64,000 nucleotides of DNA, from the NCBI GenBank assembly GCA_037954665.1, contig JBBMOL010000057.1, forward strand, positions 930,001-994,000, given 5' to 3'. Positions within the stretch are counted from its first letter, which is position 1, and the number at the start of each line of letters is the position of its first letter. This stretch comes from Laguncularia racemosa. Taxonomy: Eukaryota; Streptophyta; Magnoliopsida; Myrtales; Combretaceae. A model generated the notes under the pieces. That model did not search any database. It was not told the DNA's origin and saw only the letters and a list, made by a program, of their open reading frames with translations. This document shows positions 60,903 through 64,000 of the stretch, piece after piece. Made by a program: the position numbers and the translations under genes.

Positions 60903-63667
60903 AATTTCAGCAATTTCGGAAGAAAATGGTTGGCTGAGATTCTAATTCCAATTCCAGATGTTGACAGAGGAAATTACCAGAATTTTCTCACCGTGAATCC
61001 AAACTAGGATATTTCTAAGTTTCCAACGAAATGTACGAGGTAAGAAGCGCCCTTTAAGGTCAATATGTGGCATAACGTGGTTTGGGGGACGTGGAAGGCA
61101 CGGGAAACAGTGAAAATTGACCTTTTCCTCTTTCTTTCACATCGCCAATAATTCTTGATTTTGTTTATGAAAACCATGCGTATGGTGGTGACCCTCGGAT
61201 ATTTTCGTGGTGGATAAGATCGACTATATAATTACGAATTGCACCACTAGTTTCTTTGCTAATTCCATTGTCGATTTTATTTCATTTTTTTAATTTTAAT
61301 GAGCGTTATCCGTTTGAATGAGTTAAAAGGAAGTATGATTTTTATTCAGTATAAAAGAAGACTTCTTTTAAATCAACCTTCCTGTTTCGGTCGAATCCGG
61401 CTTATGCATAGAACTCAAACCAATACCCAAAATACAAGGACGATTTTCACCATCATTCTAATACTATTATTTATTTCGCTCGTGAACAAAAAGTGTATCT
61501 TTCTTGAGGGCACCTTTATTTGGTCCTTTGAAGTTGCATTGGACCAAAAGAGACATGTAGGTCCGTCTGAATTTAGATTCACAAAATCTTCAAAAGGGAG
61601 TTCCTATTTGATGTGATCATTCATTTAATTTTGTGAAGATATAAAAGATATTTTTGTGAGTAATTTCATTATATCATTTTATTACTTGGATATTTGGATC
61701 AAGAGGGTTTAATCATAGGAGAAACCACAAAAAAAATGATGTTATGCAAAAATAATTATGATTTAGTTTTTAGTTAGAAGTTATTTCAATTATGGAGTCG
61801 TATATAATTTAAATGGTACAAATCTTAACGATTGACCTAATAGTAAACAAGATATAATATCTTAATCCAACGAGTTGTGTTAGAGGTAGAATTCATAAAA
61901 TTAGGTCTAGTTTATGTTGGTTTACATAGTTTCAAAATGATGAATTTAAAGTAGGATGGCTTTTTTTTTTTTTTTTAATGGCTAAACTCAAGTTTTAACT
62001 AATTTCTCCAAAGTGCCATTACTATTTTGTTCTCTTTCCACTTGACTCCACCCAAAATAGTGTCTACAACTTAAAATTATTATTTATTAAGCCTAGAAGC
62101 AGGTATATCTGAAGCCATGGCTATTCTCATATGTAGCCACCATTCACCAAGATTATGATTAGTGCGGAGGATGAAGATCTAGATGAGATAAGAATAATCT
62201 CATCAAGCACCTATTGTGTCCTAGATTTTTTACAACTTGGGATATGGAAAAGATTGAGAGTTTTATCCTAAATTGAGGGTGGGAAAAAGGCTAAATTGAA
62301 TAAGATAAAATCCGTTCAAAACAACACGAGAGAGAGTGAGAGAGGGGATAAAAAATAAATAAAAAGAAAAACATTGAAATTCCCCTCTCTTTTCTTTGTA
62401 TATTAGTAAACGTACCTATACTGCAAGTAAAAAAATTAGATACACCTATATGAGAGAGTTTAGAATATAACACAATTAATTAATCAACTATTTAAGAAAG
62501 AAAAAAAAATGTATAAATAGTCTAAAAGATTCATAAAAAATAAAATATCATTAATAGAAATTAAAGAATAGTCCTTTTTGACTTTCCTCAACTTGGTAAC
62601 TTGCCTTTTCTCACAGGGATATGTGTATTTGGCATTTTTCTTACGGTTGGTAATGACTATTAGGGATATTCAAAGGAATTATATAGGGAAAAAAGATATG
62701 AATTTCGAAAGAAGAAGTATTTTCTTAATAATAATAGATTAATTGTATGGTATAAAAATAGATAAAAGATTTTCATCAAATATCATACATACATAACTGC
62801 TGCTGTATATTATATAAAATATAGCATATATTAATACATTATGTAACGTATAAATATATTATATATAGTTATATATATAATATTGGCTTCATTGGTAACT
62901 TTTCAATAGATAGACTTTTATAGATCTATAGACTTAGAGGTCAAGGTCCACTATGTACATGGACCATCGTCTTTCATGCTAGTAGACGCAACTAATCAAG
63001 AAAAAGTTATCAAACATTATTGAGTATGGCATCAAATGTTCAAGAGGAATAATCACGAGTTGAAATGAGACTTATTCCTCTTTAAATTAGAAAATGCATA
63101 AACTTGGGCCACTTAATTGGATAAGAATGACTAGGAAACCCTTGGCCATGACAGAATCTATCAAGTAGAGATCATCTTCAAGCTGAGTTGAAGAATCAAT
63201 TTGTGACATGTCATGCATGAGAATGATTCGACATCCCAAATAGAGATATTGAAACCATTCAATATCGATTCATGGGATTAATCATTGATGATTTAGACAT
63301 TGAGCATTTGCTGAATTGCAACCATGGCTACATGGTTTAGATAAAATCTTGACAATAATGATTTTGGATATTGCAAATTGGTAAAATATGATAATAACTT
63401 TTACTACCCGAATACGAATTCGTAGCATAAATAAACCATCCACAACAATTGGAGATTCAATACAATGCAAACACAATATATGAGGGAATTTTGCAAGTGC
63501 CACACAAATCTCATTAAATAATACTTCTTAGGAGCACTCGTCTTATAATAATTTTATAGTTGATATCAATCATGTCTATGTCAATATGGAACTTTCCAAA
63601 AAATTGTATAATGCAACGTATTACGCATGTTTTGGCAGAAAGGAGAGGATAGAAATCTGAACCTTAC
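60903..63667. other. Anonymous intergenic DNA downstream of the CRF gene
   Basis: No gene was recognised on either strand. 60960-61250 and 62940-63480 are somewhat less AT-rich. ORFs (61299-61616 plus, 62291-62473 minus, 63282-63503 minus) lack motifs and gene signals. Confidence 0.5.
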
Positions 63668-64000
63668 CGTGTGTTTGGCAACTTTTGATTGAGAGAAATT
63701 GGTAAAAATGAATTAAAAAAAAAAAAGCAAAAGTGAAAAGAATTATAATTTTTAGTTTTGTTACATTTACTATGTAAGAATGATTTAGAATGGAATCAAA
63801 TCAAAACATTAATAATAATAAATATATTCTTACATTTGAAAATTCAAATAAGATGGAATGTGTATATAATAATATTTATAAAAAAATATATAATTATTAT
63901 ATGTTTTAATTATATTAAATGTTAAATAACTAATTTAAATTAATAAAGTTAATGAAAGTAGAATGAAATCTCGATTTCACCCTTTCAAGATTTTTAAGTA
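63668..64000. mobile_element. Possible MITE head cut by the window edge
   Basis: CCGTGTGTTTGGCAACTTTTGATTG resembles the common GTGTTTGG-type starts of plant hAT or Harbinger MITEs and is followed by A/T-rich DNA. The opposite end would lie beyond position 64000, so this cannot be confirmed. Confidence 0.3.

Noticed and set aside
1..64000. CRISPR arrays, operons, bacterial or organellar insertions, intact tRNA or rRNA genes
   Set aside because: None found. Repeats are microsatellites, MITEs, duplications or LTRs, and the genes are typical plant nuclear genes.

Overview
The window looks like nuclear DNA from a flowering plant, most likely a eudicot. It is AT-rich, with GT-AG introns, CT- and GA-rich 5' leaders, many microsatellites, and abundant MITEs and decayed retroelements. 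No species can be assigned from the sequence. No organellar, bacterial or CRISPR-like content was seen.

Only two convincing intact genes are present, both on the plus strand. (1) 17324-19958 encodes a 622-residue LRR receptor-like kinase with two coding exons, a 5' leader that probably carries an intron, and a pseudokinase-type catalytic loop (HGN). (2) 59423-60337 is an intronless AP2/ERF gene of the cytokinin response factor (CRF/PTI6-like) group, with a TATA box, a long CT-rich leader and one small uORF.

Layout. 1-960: minus-strand Ty3/gypsy polyprotein relic. 1250-2024: possible MITE. 5890-7800: minus-strand LINE relic with an RNase H domain. 8042-9237: two MULE-type MITEs, each with a 9-bp target duplication, overlapped by a 211-bp tandem duplication. 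10030-10540: PPR pseudogene. 10919-11752: hAT-type MITE with a perfect 8-bp target duplication. 15960-20250: the receptor-kinase gene with promoter and leader. 20260-38150: mostly anonymous AT-rich DNA holding several diverged local duplications, a GC-rich island with site II motifs, and a Ty3/gypsy 3' end with its LTR. 39914-40276: hAT-like MITE. 41743-42990: TRIM-like mini LTR element. 45110-46954: two further MITEs. 47520-50470: a decayed copy of the 3' half of the CRF gene lying between two direct repeats and hit by two MITEs. 52611-56852: a decayed plus-strand LINE inside an unusually long (about 205 bp) target duplication, with a 46-bp copied segment at its 5' junction. 57480-60900: the CRF gene with upstream G-boxes and a promoter MITE. 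60903-64000: anonymous DNA ending in another MITE-like terminus.

The two intact genes are not an operon or an obvious pathway pair. One suggestive link is an exact GCC-box core (AGCCGCC) in the receptor-kinase promoter, the site bound by ERF/PTI-type proteins such as the second gene's product; that link is inference. I found no clearly new biological system. The strongest unusual structures are the CRF pseudogene between direct repeats and the anomalous LINE junctions.
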